Shown piece after piece: positions 32,622-39,824 of a DNA stretch of 43,285 nucleotides. Each line of letters starts with the position of its first letter. Within the stretch, counting starts at the first letter, position 1. Both the position numbers and the translations under genes were made by a program. The stretch lies in NCBI GenBank assembly GCA_016213625.1, contig JACQZZ010000043.1, positions 1 to 43,285 on the forward strand, given 5' to 3'. Source of the DNA: Actinomycetota bacterium (GTDB taxonomy: Bacteria; Actinomycetota; Acidimicrobiia; Acidimicrobiales; Ilumatobacteraceae). Below the pieces are notes generated by a model that was not told the DNA's origin, made no database searches, and was given only the letters and a program-made list of their open reading frames with translations.

Positions 32622-33245
32622 ATGCGTCGCAAGTGGTCGTCCGTGTTCGTGCTCGTGGTTCCCGTGGTTCTGCTCGCCGCCTCGTGCAGCGACGACGGCG
32701 GCACGTCCGCCGACACGCTCGCATCGAGCAGCACCACGGCGTCCACGGTCGACATGTCGGGCGAGTGCGAGACCGGCACATGGGTCAGCACCGGGATGAC
32801 CTTCCCCGGTCAGGCGGCCATCACCGTGATCACGCCCACCGGGGGCGGCGACGGCATGGACATCGACATCAACGCCGATGGCACCTTCCAGATCGACTTC
32901 GGGCCGATGAACCCCGCCACGGCATCGTTCGACAGCGCCGGCTCGCCGGGCACGATGTCGGCGTCGTTCAGCGGCGTGGGCAAGGGCATCTGGACCGTCG
33001 ACGCCGAAGGCGCGCGCATGGCGTCGTTCGAGAACTTCAACACTGCGAAGGCGCTGGTGACGCTCACGCTCGGCGAGACGGTGCCACCCATCTTCGACAA
33101 CACGCTGCAGGACATCAACGACGATCGCATGCTCGACGGTCAGCGGGTGGGTGTGTTCACCTTCACCGAGTGCACGCAGGACACGTTGACGATGACCACG
33201 CCGTTCCCTGCCGGCACCGTCGAGATCATTGCCGCCCGCGCCTGA
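32622..33245 (+). CDS. Secreted lipoprotein of unknown function
   Basis: A 207-residue exported protein. MRRKWSSVFVLVVPVVLLAA and then SC form a lipoprotein signal with the lipidated cysteine at C22, followed by a Ser/Thr-rich linker. The rest has alternating beta-strand character (TFQIDFGPMNPATASFDSAG; GTMSASFSGVGKGIWTVDAE) suggesting a small beta-barrel or lipocalin-like domain. Two cysteines (GECETG and FTECTQD) could form a disulfide. No family is recognised. It sits on the opposite strand between pth and mfd, two genes that are usually adjacent and co-directional, so it is an insertion into a conserved block. Confidence 0.75.
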   Translation: MRRKWSSVFVLVVPVVLLAASCSDDGGTSADTLASSSTTASTVDMSGECETGTWVSTGMTFPGQAAITVITPTGGGDGMDIDINADGTFQIDFGPMNPATASFDSAGSPGTMSASFSGVGKGIWTVDAEGARMASFENFNTAKALVTLTLGETVPPIFDNTLQDINDDRMLDGQRVGVFTFTECTQDTLTMTTPFPAGTVEIIAARA

Positions 33246-33286
33246 GGGCCCGGGCGGAGCCGTCGCGGTCGAGCCCTCTCGAGCCT

Positions 33287-33332
33287 TCTGGGTGCTTCCA
33301 TGCCACCCCGGGGTCGCATGGATGCACCCAGA
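33287..33332. terminator. Long imperfect hairpin between convergent lipoprotein gene and pth
   Basis: TCTGGGTGC (33287-33295) pairs with GCACCCAGA (33324-33332), CCATGC with GCATGG and ACCCC with GGGGT, giving 20 of 23 pairs in a 46-bp inverted repeat. It is probably a bidirectional terminator. The rest of the 165-bp gap holds no gene that I can see. Confidence 0.65.
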
Positions 33333-33410
33333 TCGAGCGCATGGCTGCCGATAGGGGCGGGTTCCGTCCTCTCTGCTGATCTGCTCCTCGCAGACACGAC
33401 GTCCTCGAGA

Positions 33411-33983
33411 TCAGAGGCCGTTGAATGTGGCCATCGCGGCGTCGGCGCCCTCGGCGACGATGACCTCCACGGCATCCGCGGCTCGCTGCACTGCCACATC
33501 GAGGAGCTCTCGCTCGGCCTTGGGCAGGCGCGACAGCACGTGGTCGGCGCCGCGCTCCTTCGACGGGGGCTTGCCGATGCCGATGCGCACCCGCACGTAG
33601 TCCTGGGTGTGCAAGTGCTGGGTGATGCTGCGCAGGCCGTTGTTGCCGGCCAGGCCGCCGCCCACCTTCACCCGCACCACACCGGGCGGCAGGTCGAGTT
33701 CGTCGTGCACCACGATGAGTTGCCCGGGCTCGGTGAGCTTGTAGCGGCGCATCATGGCGCCGACGGCATCGCCACTGAGGTTCATGTAGGTGGTGGGGAA
33801 GGCGAGCACCACGCGGTGCGTACCCATGCGCGTCTCGGCCACGGCCGCCTTGTCGCGGCCCACCTTCAGCTTCTCTCCCAGTCGTTCGGCCAGCAGACCG
33901 ACGACCTCTTCACCCACGTTGTGGCGCGTACGCGCGTACTCGCGTCCGGGATTCCCCAGGCCGACGATGAGCGCGTGGATCAC
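33411..33983 (-). CDS. pth: Peptidyl-tRNA hydrolase
   Basis: A 190-residue enzyme releasing tRNA from peptidyl-tRNA dropped from ribosomes. Catalytic features are present: N11 and H21 in VGLGNPGREYARTRHNVG, YMNLSGDAVG, VHDELDLPPGVVRVKVGGG with the family Asp, and GLAGNNGLRSI. Length is standard. The ATG overlaps the rplY stop by ATGA, so it is translated from the same message. It is the last gene of the HxlR-glmU-prs-rplY-pth run. Confidence 0.95.
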   Translation of the reverse strand: MIHALIVGLGNPGREYARTRHNVGEEVVGLLAERLGEKLKVGRDKAAVAETRMGTHRVVLAFPTTYMNLSGDAVGAMMRRYKLTEPGQLIVVHDELDLPPGVVRVKVGGGLAGNNGLRSITQHLHTQDYVRVRIGIGKPPSKERGADHVLSRLPKAERELLDVAVQRAADAVEVIVAEGADAAMATFNGL

Positions 33984-34612
33984 TCGGCGGCGTCAGCTGC
34001 CTCGCCCGCCTCGCCCTCGGCATCGCCTTCGGCGGCGTCGGCCTCAGCGGTGGCGGCGGCGGTGATGAGGATGGTGACCACCGGCATGTCGGGATCACCC
34101 AGGGCGGTGACGCCGGCGGGCATCGGCAGGTCGGCCAGACGGATGATGTCGTGCGGCTGCATGTCGGTGATGTCGATGACGAACTCGTTGGGGATGTTCG
34201 CCGGGGTGCAGCTGACTTCGATGGAGTCGACCGACGGGTCGACCAGGCCACCCTCGGCGGCGACGGCCTTGGCCTCGCCCTCGAGGCGCAGGGGCACGTG
34301 CACCGTGAGCTCCTCGTTCATGTTCACCGTGAGGAAGTCGATGTGGCTGACCGTGCGCTTGATGGGGTGGCGCTGCAGTTCCTTGACCACGGCCGGGTAC
34401 TTCTTGCCGCCGACCTCGAGCGAGAGCACGGTGTTCACACCGGCAGCACCGCTGAGGGCGAGGCGCAGGTCGCGGCGCTCGACGGAGACGCTGAGCGGGT
34501 CCATGCCCAGGCCGTAGATGACGGCGGGGATGTGACCCTCGGCCCGCATGCGGCGGGCGGCGGCCGAACCGGTGGCGGTGCGGGACTGGGCGACGAGCGT
34601 GGAGGTGGACAT
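33980..34612 (-). CDS. rplY: Ribosomal protein bL25 (Ctc/general stress type)
   Basis: A 210-residue long-form bL25. The 5S-rRNA-binding N-terminal domain includes TATGSAAARRMRAEGHIPAV and IYGLGMDPLSVSVERRDLR, followed by ELQRHPIKRTVSHIDFLTVN. The C-terminal TL5/Ctc beta domain follows, with PANIPNEFVIDITDMQPHD. The last ~25 residues are an Ala/Glu/Asp-rich acidic tail, common in actinobacterial Ctc. The ATG at 34612 has GAGG 7 nt upstream and is preferred over an in-frame ATG at 34633 without one. A promoter with both -35 and -10 elements lies in the 75-bp gap after prs, so rplY-pth can be expressed on their own. Confidence 0.93.
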   Translation of the reverse strand: MSTSTLVAQSRTATGSAAARRMRAEGHIPAVIYGLGMDPLSVSVERRDLRLALSGAAGVNTVLSLEVGGKKYPAVVKELQRHPIKRTVSHIDFLTVNMNEELTVHVPLRLEGEAKAVAAEGGLVDPSVDSIEVSCTPANIPNEFVIDITDMQPHDIIRLADLPMPAGVTALGDPDMPVVTILITAAATAEADAAEGDAEGEAGEAADAAE

Positions 34613-34650
34613 TGCGGAGCCTCGATCAGACATGAAAAGAACGACGTGGC

Positions 34651-34679
34651 AGCCTACCCGGCAGCCATCGCAGTCACAA
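34651..34679 (-). promoter_or_regulatory. Sigma-70-type promoter (TTGTGA-N17-TAGGCT) for rplY-pth
   Basis: On the minus strand TTGTGA (34679-34674) and TAGGCT (34656-34651) are exactly 17 bp apart. It would start transcription near 34644 and give a ~30-nt leader containing the GAGG ribosome site. This is the clearest two-element promoter in the window. Confidence 0.55.
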
Positions 34680-34687
34680 TCGGCGTG

Positions 34688-35677
34688 TCAGGCCTGATTC
34701 TCTCCGCCGAAGATCTCGCTGACGCTGGAGTCGTCGAACACCGCGTTGAGCGCATCGGCGATGAGCGGGGCGATGGAGAGCACCTCGATCTTGTCGATCT
34801 GCTTCTCGGGAGGCAGCGGCAGGGTGTTGGTGAGCACCACCCTTGTGATCACCGAGTTCTTCAGGCGGTCGATGGCCGGGTCGCTGAGCACGGCGTGCGT
34901 GGCCATGGCCCACACCTCCTTCGCGCCGCGGGCCATGAGCACGTCGGCGGCCGACACGATGGTGCCACCCGAGTCGATCATGTCGTCGTTGAGGATGCAC
35001 AGGCGGCCTTCGACGTCGCCCATCACTTCCTTGGCCTCGGCGATGTTGGTGGTGCCCTTCGGGCGACGCTTGTAGATGAAGGCGAGGTCGGAGCCGATGT
35101 CGCTGAGGTGCGACGACATGCGCTCGGCCACCTTGATGCGACCGGCATCGGGCGCCACGATGACCGGCGACTTCGCGTTCTGGCGCACGTAGTTCTCGAG
35201 CACGGGCATCGCGGTGAGGTGATCCACCGGGCCCTCGAAGAACCCCTGGATCTGGCCACTGTGCAGGTCGATGGACACCATGCGCTTGGCACCGGCCGCC
35301 TTGAACAGATCGGCCACCATGCGAGCGGTGATGGGCTCGCGACCCTCGGCCTTGCGGTCCTGGCGGGCGTAGCCGTAGAACGGGCAGACGGCGGTGATGC
35401 GCTTGGCCGACGCGCGGTAGGCGGCGTCGATCATGATGAGCTGCTCCATGATGGAGTCGTTGATGCTGCGACCGTCGTGGCTGCAGTGGGTCTGCATGAT
35501 GAAGACGTCGGAGCCGCGGATGCTCTCGCCGAACCGGCAGCGGATCTCTCCGTTGGCGAACTGCACGAGGCCGGGGTTGCCGAGGTCGGTGCCCAGATGC
35601 TCGGCCACCTCGGTGGCGAGCGACGGATGCGTGCGCCCCGAATAGAGCGACATCCGCTTGGTGGTGACCTTCTCCAT
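34688..35677 (-). CDS. prs: Ribose-phosphate pyrophosphokinase
   Basis: A 329-residue enzyme making PRPP from ribose 5-phosphate and ATP, for nucleotide, His and Trp synthesis. Features: ANGEIRCRFGESIRGSDVFI, FYGYARQDRKAEGREPITAR for ATP, the divalent-cation segment MVSIDLHSGQIQGFF, and the PRPP loop ILNDDMIDSGGTIVSAAD (usually DDMIDTGGT). Length is normal. The ATG at 35677 has GGGGAG a few bases upstream. The glmU stop is 23 bp before it. glmU-prs adjacency is a classical order in Gram-positive bacteria. Confidence 0.96.
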   Translation of the reverse strand: MEKVTTKRMSLYSGRTHPSLATEVAEHLGTDLGNPGLVQFANGEIRCRFGESIRGSDVFIMQTHCSHDGRSINDSIMEQLIMIDAAYRASAKRITAVCPFYGYARQDRKAEGREPITARMVADLFKAAGAKRMVSIDLHSGQIQGFFEGPVDHLTAMPVLENYVRQNAKSPVIVAPDAGRIKVAERMSSHLSDIGSDLAFIYKRRPKGTTNIAEAKEVMGDVEGRLCILNDDMIDSGGTIVSAADVLMARGAKEVWAMATHAVLSDPAIDRLKNSVITRVVLTNTLPLPPEKQIDKIEVLSIAPLIADALNAVFDDSSVSEIFGGENQA

Positions 35678-35700
35678 GTTGCTCCCCGGGTTCGTTGCCG

Positions 35701-36798
35701 TCAGTCCGCAGGTGCAGTGTAGAAGGCGCCGGTGACGGACCCCGCAGCCACTGCGCTGCCGGCCGGCAGAAATGCGTACGGACCGACTCGGGCTCCGGCG
35801 CCGATCTCGCTGTCGCGGCCCACCGCGTGCTCGACGATGGCGCCGTCGCCCACCGTGCAATCGTCGAGTCGGGTATCGGGCCCGAGTTCGCAGCCGTCGC
35901 CGACGACCGTGTCGCCCTGGAGGATGGTGCCCGGGTAGAGCGTGACGTCGCGGCCCAACGTGACAGTGACGTCGACGAAAGTCTGGCGCGGGTCGAGCAT
36001 GGTGACGCCGTTGAGCAGCCAGCGCCGGTTGGTGCGGCTGCGCAGTTCGCGCTCGGCCATCGCCAACTGCCACCGGTCGTTCACGCCCTTGGTCTCGGCC
36101 TCGGGCACCTGCACGCAGCCGATGCGGTGGCCCATGGCCGCCAGCGAGCCGATGACGTCGGTGAGGTAGTACTCGCCCTGCGCGTTGTCGGGGCTGAGGT
36201 GGCGCAACGCGGGGCCGAGCAGGTCGCGACGGAACGCGTACATGCTGGTGCACACCTCGTCGATGGCTCGCTCCTCGGGGGTGGCGTCGCGTTCCTCCAC
36301 GATGCGCAGCACGCGACCGTTGCCGTCCTTCGACGGCTGGCGCACCACGCGCCCGTAGCCAGTGGGGTCTTCCAGCACGCTGGTGATGAGCGTGGCCGCG
36401 TACTGGTTGGCGACGTGCTCGGCCACCAGCGCATCGAGCGAGGCGGGCTGTAGCAGGGGAGTGTCGCCGGGGAGCACGATGACCGTGGACACGTCGTCGA
36501 GGTCGTCGCCGGGAAACGCTCCGAGACCCACCATCGCCGCGTCGCCCGTGCCCCGCTGCACGGTCTGCTCGACGAACGTGACATGGGCCCAGTCGGGCGC
36601 CTGCTCCTGCACCTTCTTGGTGACCCGTTCGGCGCCGTGTCCGACCACGACCACGGTTCGCTCGGGTGACACGTCCTGCAGCGCGTGGATGACGTGCATC
36701 ACCATCGGCCGGCCACAGATGCGGTGCAGCGGTTTGGGGCGGGTGGAGCGCATGCGCGACCCCTCGCCGGCAGCGAGCACGATGGCGGAGACGGTCAT
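35701..36798 (-). CDS. glmU: GlmU-like UDP-N-acetylglucosamine pyrophosphorylase with shortened acetyltransferase half
   Basis: A 365-residue protein; bifunctional GlmU is usually 450-500. The uridylyltransferase half is complete: IVLAAGEGSRMRSTRPKPLH, VVGHGAERV, QRGTGDAAMV, VIVLPGDTPLL, GYGRVVRQ and GVNDRWQLAMAE. The C-terminal left-handed beta helix begins (VTLGRDVTLYPGTILQGDTV, VVGDGCELGPDTRLDDCTVG) but stops after VGPYAFLPAGSAVAAGSVTG. The segment that holds the acetyltransferase catalytic His and acetyl-CoA site in E. coli is absent. The next gene begins 23 bp later, so a frameshifted continuation is not possible. Expected activity is UTP + GlcNAc-1-P only. The ATG overlaps the HxlR stop by ATGA. 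Confidence 0.88.
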   Translation of the reverse strand: MTVSAIVLAAGEGSRMRSTRPKPLHRICGRPMVMHVIHALQDVSPERTVVVVGHGAERVTKKVQEQAPDWAHVTFVEQTVQRGTGDAAMVGLGAFPGDDLDDVSTVIVLPGDTPLLQPASLDALVAEHVANQYAATLITSVLEDPTGYGRVVRQPSKDGNGRVLRIVEERDATPEERAIDEVCTSMYAFRRDLLGPALRHLSPDNAQGEYYLTDVIGSLAAMGHRIGCVQVPEAETKGVNDRWQLAMAERELRSRTNRRWLLNGVTMLDPRQTFVDVTVTLGRDVTLYPGTILQGDTVVGDGCELGPDTRLDDCTVGDGAIVEHAVGRDSEIGAGARVGPYAFLPAGSAVAAGSVTGAFYTAPAD

Positions 36799-37241
36799 GG
36801 GTCAGTTCTATCGCGCGCAGCGGCGCGTATGGCTCCCGGGCTGAACGTGGTGGCGCAGTGCCGGCACCAGAACCCCTGCTCGAGCTCGGTGCCGCACGGT
36901 GCGTGCACGAGGACGATGTCGGCGTCACCGTCGGCCAGATGGTGCTCGCCCCAGCGGATGAGCGCCACCAGTGCAGGCGACAGGGCCACGCCGGCGGGCG
37001 TCAGCTTGTACTCGTAGCGCGGCGGGTGCTCCTGGTACGGCTCCTTGGCCATCACCCCACCGTCGACCAGGCGACGCAGGCGGTTGGTGAGGATGGGGCG
37101 GGCGATGCCCAGGTCGGACTGGAACTCGTCGAACCGGCGCACGCCGCGGAGCGCCGCCCGGATGATGAGGATGCTCCAGCGGTCACCCACGAGCTGGAGC
37201 GTGCGCTCGAGCGTCGTCGCGTCGTCTCCCCGGCCGGCCAT
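36795..37241 (-). CDS. HxlR-family winged-helix regulator with C-terminal Cys cluster
   Basis: A 148-residue MarR/HxlR-type regulator. DDATTLERTLQLVGDRWSIL then IIRAALRGVRRFDEFQSDLG and IARPILTNRLRRLVDGGVMA form the winged helix, and PPRYEYKLTPAGVALSPAL the wing and dimer helix. The last ~35 residues contain PCGTELEQGFWCRHC, a Cys-rich segment that may bind zinc or sense thiol-reactive compounds as other HxlR proteins do. TACAGT lies 7 nt before the ATG at 37241; longer upstream frames cross the intergenic repeats and are not real. It heads the glmU-prs-rplY-pth run and is divergent from fbiC across a complex repeat region that it may bind. Confidence 0.87.
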   Translation of the reverse strand: MAGRGDDATTLERTLQLVGDRWSILIIRAALRGVRRFDEFQSDLGIARPILTNRLRRLVDGGVMAKEPYQEHPPRYEYKLTPAGVALSPALVALIRWGEHHLADGDADIVLVHAPCGTELEQGFWCRHCATTFSPGAIRAAARDRTDP

Positions 37242-37248
37242 TCCCCGG

Positions 37249-37254
37249 ACTGTA
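37249..37254 (-). promoter_or_regulatory. -10 element (TACAGT) of HxlR-glmU operon
   Basis: TACAGT ends 7 nt before the ATG at 37241 on the minus strand. The repeat array begins 25 bp upstream of it. Confidence 0.5.
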
Positions 37255-37279
37255 CCCGCCCCCGTGTTTCCTGCCCCGA

Positions 37280-37443
37280 GGTCCGAGTGCCTGGCGACCG
37301 GTCCGAGTGCCACGACCACCACCCGAGTGGCCCATGCCCATCGGAGTGGGTACTCGCTCCCTGGGTGCGAGTACCCACTCGCATGGCTCGGTGACACTCC
37401 GACGAGCGGCAGGTACTCGGGCCGGCGCCGAGGCACTCGGACC
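37280..37443. repeat. Dyad-symmetric array of eight ~20-bp spaced GAGTG/CACTC half-sites
   Basis: Four GAGT cores face right at 37285, 37305, 37325 and 37344 (steps 20, 20, 19). Four ACTC cores face left at 37377, 37396, 37415 and 37435 (steps 19, 19, 20). The mirror centre is ~37362 for every pair. The outermost 12-mers are exact inverses: GGTCCGAGTGCC at 37280-37291, repeated at 37300-37311, and GGCACTCGGACC at 37432-37443. The array fills the space between the divergent HxlR and fbiC -10 elements. It looks like a cooperative regulator-binding platform; repeat expansion of a palindrome or a structured RNA are alternatives. No coding potential is seen. Confidence 0.75.
37344..37380. repeat. 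Perfect 14-bp inverted repeat at the centre of the array
   Basis: GAGTGGGTACTCGC (37344-37357) and GCGAGTACCCACTC (37367-37380) match in all 14 positions around a 9-nt loop. Because both flanking genes read outwards, it is not a terminator of either. It could extrude as a cruciform or bind a dimer. Confidence 0.85.
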
Positions 37444-37447
37444 CTGG

Positions 37448-37496
37448 GTTCTGATTCGGAACTGACCTGGAGTAGAGTTCTGAAATGGAACTGACC
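37448..37496 (+). promoter_or_regulatory. Two 20-bp operator-like repeats around the fbiC promoter
   Basis: GTTCTGATTCGGAACTGACC (37448-37467) and GTTCTGAAATGGAACTGACC (37477-37496) agree in 17 of 20 bases and are 29 bp apart. Each contains the inverted arms GTTC-N7-GAAC. The first ends 5 bp before the -10; the second overlaps the last two bases of the -10, the start of transcription and the first codons. A bound protein would repress fbiC. Confidence 0.65.
37473..37478 (+). promoter_or_regulatory. -10 element (TAGAGT) of fbiC
   Basis: TAGAGT ends 6 nt before the ATG at 37485, so fbiC is probably leaderless. Confidence 0.55.
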
Positions 37497-39824
37497 ACGG
37501 CGCCGCTTGACGAACTGATGGCCGCGGCCCGGGCGGTGCGCGACCGGGCGCACGGCACACGCATCACGTTCTCGCCGAAGGTGTTCATCCCGTTGACGAT
37601 GCTCTGCCGCGATCGCTGCGGCTACTGCACCTTCGCCCAGCCGCCGGCCCGCTTGGAGTCGCCGTACCTCACCTCCGAACAGGTGCTGCGGATCGCCGCC
37701 GATGGCGCTCGCATGGGCTGCCACGAGGCGCTGTTCACCCTCGGCGAACGCCCCGAAGATCGCTACGAGGTGGCTGCCGAGTGGCTGCGCGCCAACGGCT
37801 TCGACAGCACCATCCACTATCTGCACGACATGGCGCAATTGGTGCTCACCGAGACAGGACTGCTCCCGCACGCGAACGCCGGTGCGTTGTACGACGACGA
37901 ACTGCGCCTGCTGGCCGAGGTGTCACCCAGCCAGGGGATGATGCTCGAGACGCTGCGCGACGACCTGCCGTGTCATCGAGGTGCGCCCGACAAGGTGCCC
38001 TCCCGACGCCTGGCCACGCTCGACGCCGCCGGCCGGCTTGGCATCCCGTTCACCACCGGCATCCTCGTCGGCATCGGCGAGACCCGTGACGACCGCCTGG
38101 CAGCGCTGCGCGCCATCGCTGAGTCCCACGCTCGCCATGGCCACGTGCAGGAGGTGATCGTGCAGAACTTCCTGCCCAAGCCTGGCACCGGCATGCAGCA
38201 CGAGCCACCGTGTCCGCAGGACGAGTATCTGTGGTCCATCGCTGCCGCCCGCATGCTGCTACCGCCCGAGATCCACCTGCAGGCGCCGCCGAATCTCAGC
38301 GACGACTTCGGTGTGCTCCTCGACGCCGGCATCGACGACTGGGGTGGCGTCTCGCCCGTCACGCGCGACCACGTGAACCCCGAGCGTCCGTGGCCCGCGC
38401 TCGATCGACTGCGCGAGGTGACCGAGGGCAGGGGCTACGTGATCGCGCCTCGCCTCACCATCTACCCCGAGTACGTACGCGACCAGCAGCGGTGGCTGCA
38501 CAAGAACCTGCGTTTCCCCGTGCTCGACCGCAGCGACGCCGAGGGGTTGGGCCGCGACGATCCGGGCTCGGTGTGGCCGGAGAAGGTCACCGCCGCCGAC
38601 GTGGTGCAGGACGGCGCGGAAGTGGTGCTCGTCGGCCACCGCTCCACCCAGTGGTACTCGGGCGCGACGCACGCCCCGCCGGTGTTGCTGCCGGCCCCCG
38701 CACGCGCCTCCGGAGCGATTCGCGAGGTGCTCGACGGTGTGCAATCGGGGCAGGAGGTCGGGTTCGAACAGATCGTCACCCTGTTCCGCGCCCGCGGCCC
38801 GGAGGTCGCCGCCGTGGCCGAGTTGGCCGACCAGCTGCGCCACGAGGCCGTGGGCGATGCCATCACGTGGGTGCACAACCGCAACATCAACTACACCAAC
38901 GTGTGCACCTTCAAGTGCAAGTTCTGCGGCTTCTCGAAGGGGCCGCTGTCGTTGAACCTGCGCGGCACGCCGTACCTGCTGACGCTCGACGACATCGCCC
39001 AGCGGGCGGCGGAGGCGTGGGAGATGGGCGCCACCGAGGTGACTCTGCAGGGCGGCATCCACCCCAACTTCGACGGCGACTACTACATCGACGTCACACG
39101 TGCGGTGAAGGACGCGGTGCCCGACATGCACGTGCACGGGTTCACTGCACTGGAGGTCACCGAGGGCGCCAAGCGGCTCGGCGAGGACCTGGCCACCTAC
39201 TTGCGACGGCTGAAGGACGCGGGGCTGGCGTCACTGCCGGGCACCGCTGCGGAGATCCTCGACGACGAGGTGCGCGCGGTGCTGTGCCCCGACAAGATCA
39301 CCACCGACGAGTGGCTCGACTGCCACGCGGCGGCGCACGAGGTGGGCCTGCGGTCGAACGTCACCATCATGTTCGGCTCGATCGAGCACCCGGAGAACTG
39401 GGCGCGACACATGCTGCGAACTCGCGCGTTGCAGAAGGTGACCGGTGGGTTCACCGAGTTCGTGGGGTTGCCGTTCGTGCACATGGCATCGCCCATCTAC
39501 CTGCAGAAGGCGTCGCGCCGTGGCCCCACGTTCCGCGAGAACCTGCTGATGCACGCGGTGGCGCGCATCGCCTACCGAGGGCTCATCGACAACATCCAGC
39601 TGTCGTGGGTGAAGATCGGTGAGGCCGGGGCGATGCAGTTGCTGCAGGCCGGCTGCAACGACCTCGGCGGCACGCTGATGGACGAGAACATCTCGCGTGC
39701 CGCCGGCGCCGCGCACGGGCAGGGCATGACCGAGGACCGCTTCGCGTCGATGGTCGCGCCGCTCGGCCGCCGCCTGCAGCAGCGCAGCACCCTCTACGAT
39801 CGAATCGACCGAGTCAGCCCCTGA
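37485..39824 (+). CDS. fbiC: FO synthase FbiC (CofG-CofH fusion) for coenzyme F420
   Basis: A 779-residue fusion of two radical-SAM enzymes that joins tyrosine-derived 4-hydroxyphenyl to diaminouracil and closes the deazaflavin ring of FO, the F420 chromophore. The N-terminal CofG-like half has CRDRCGYC (C41, C45, C48). The CofH-like half begins around 430 and has CTFKCKFC (C474, C478, C481), followed by EVTLQGGIHPNFDGDYYIDV. The end, GTLMDENISRAAGAAHGQGM, is typical. Actinobacterial FbiC is about 800-860 residues, so it is complete. No other F420 gene (fbiA, fbiB) or F420-dependent oxidoreductase is seen here. Its 3' end overlaps the convergent MaoC-like gene by 11 bp. Confidence 0.96.
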   Translation: MELTTAPLDELMAAARAVRDRAHGTRITFSPKVFIPLTMLCRDRCGYCTFAQPPARLESPYLTSEQVLRIAADGARMGCHEALFTLGERPEDRYEVAAEWLRANGFDSTIHYLHDMAQLVLTETGLLPHANAGALYDDELRLLAEVSPSQGMMLETLRDDLPCHRGAPDKVPSRRLATLDAAGRLGIPFTTGILVGIGETRDDRLAALRAIAESHARHGHVQEVIVQNFLPKPGTGMQHEPPCPQDEYLWSIAAARMLLPPEIHLQAPPNLSDDFGVLLDAGIDDWGGVSPVTRDHVNPERPWPALDRLREVTEGRGYVIAPRLTIYPEYVRDQQRWLHKNLRFPVLDRSDAEGLGRDDPGSVWPEKVTAADVVQDGAEVVLVGHRSTQWYSGATHAPPVLLPAPARASGAIREVLDGVQSGQEVGFEQIVTLFRARGPEVAAVAELADQLRHEAVGDAITWVHNRNINYTNVCTFKCKFCGFSKGPLSLNLRGTPYLLTLDDIAQRAAEAWEMGATEVTLQGGIHPNFDGDYYIDVTRAVKDAVPDMHVHGFTALEVTEGAKRLGEDLATYLRRLKDAGLASLPGTAAEILDDEVRAVLCPDKITTDEWLDCHAAAHEVGLRSNVTIMFGSIEHPENWARHMLRTRALQKVTGGFTEFVGLPFVHMASPIYLQKASRRGPTFRENLLMHAVARIAYRGLIDNIQLSWVKIGEAGAMQLLQAGCNDLGGTLMDENISRAAGAAHGQGMTEDRFASMVAPLGRRLQQRSTLYDRIDRVSP

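Noticed and set aside
35678..35700. Frameshift explaining the short GlmU
   Set aside because: Only 23 bp separate the glmU stop from the prs start, and prs is intact, so there is no room for the missing acetyltransferase residues.
37280..37443. CRISPR-like appearance of regularly spaced repeats
   Set aside because: Repeat cores are ~12 bp at 20-bp steps with inverted orientation in the second half, there are no unique spacers of proper length and no cas genes.
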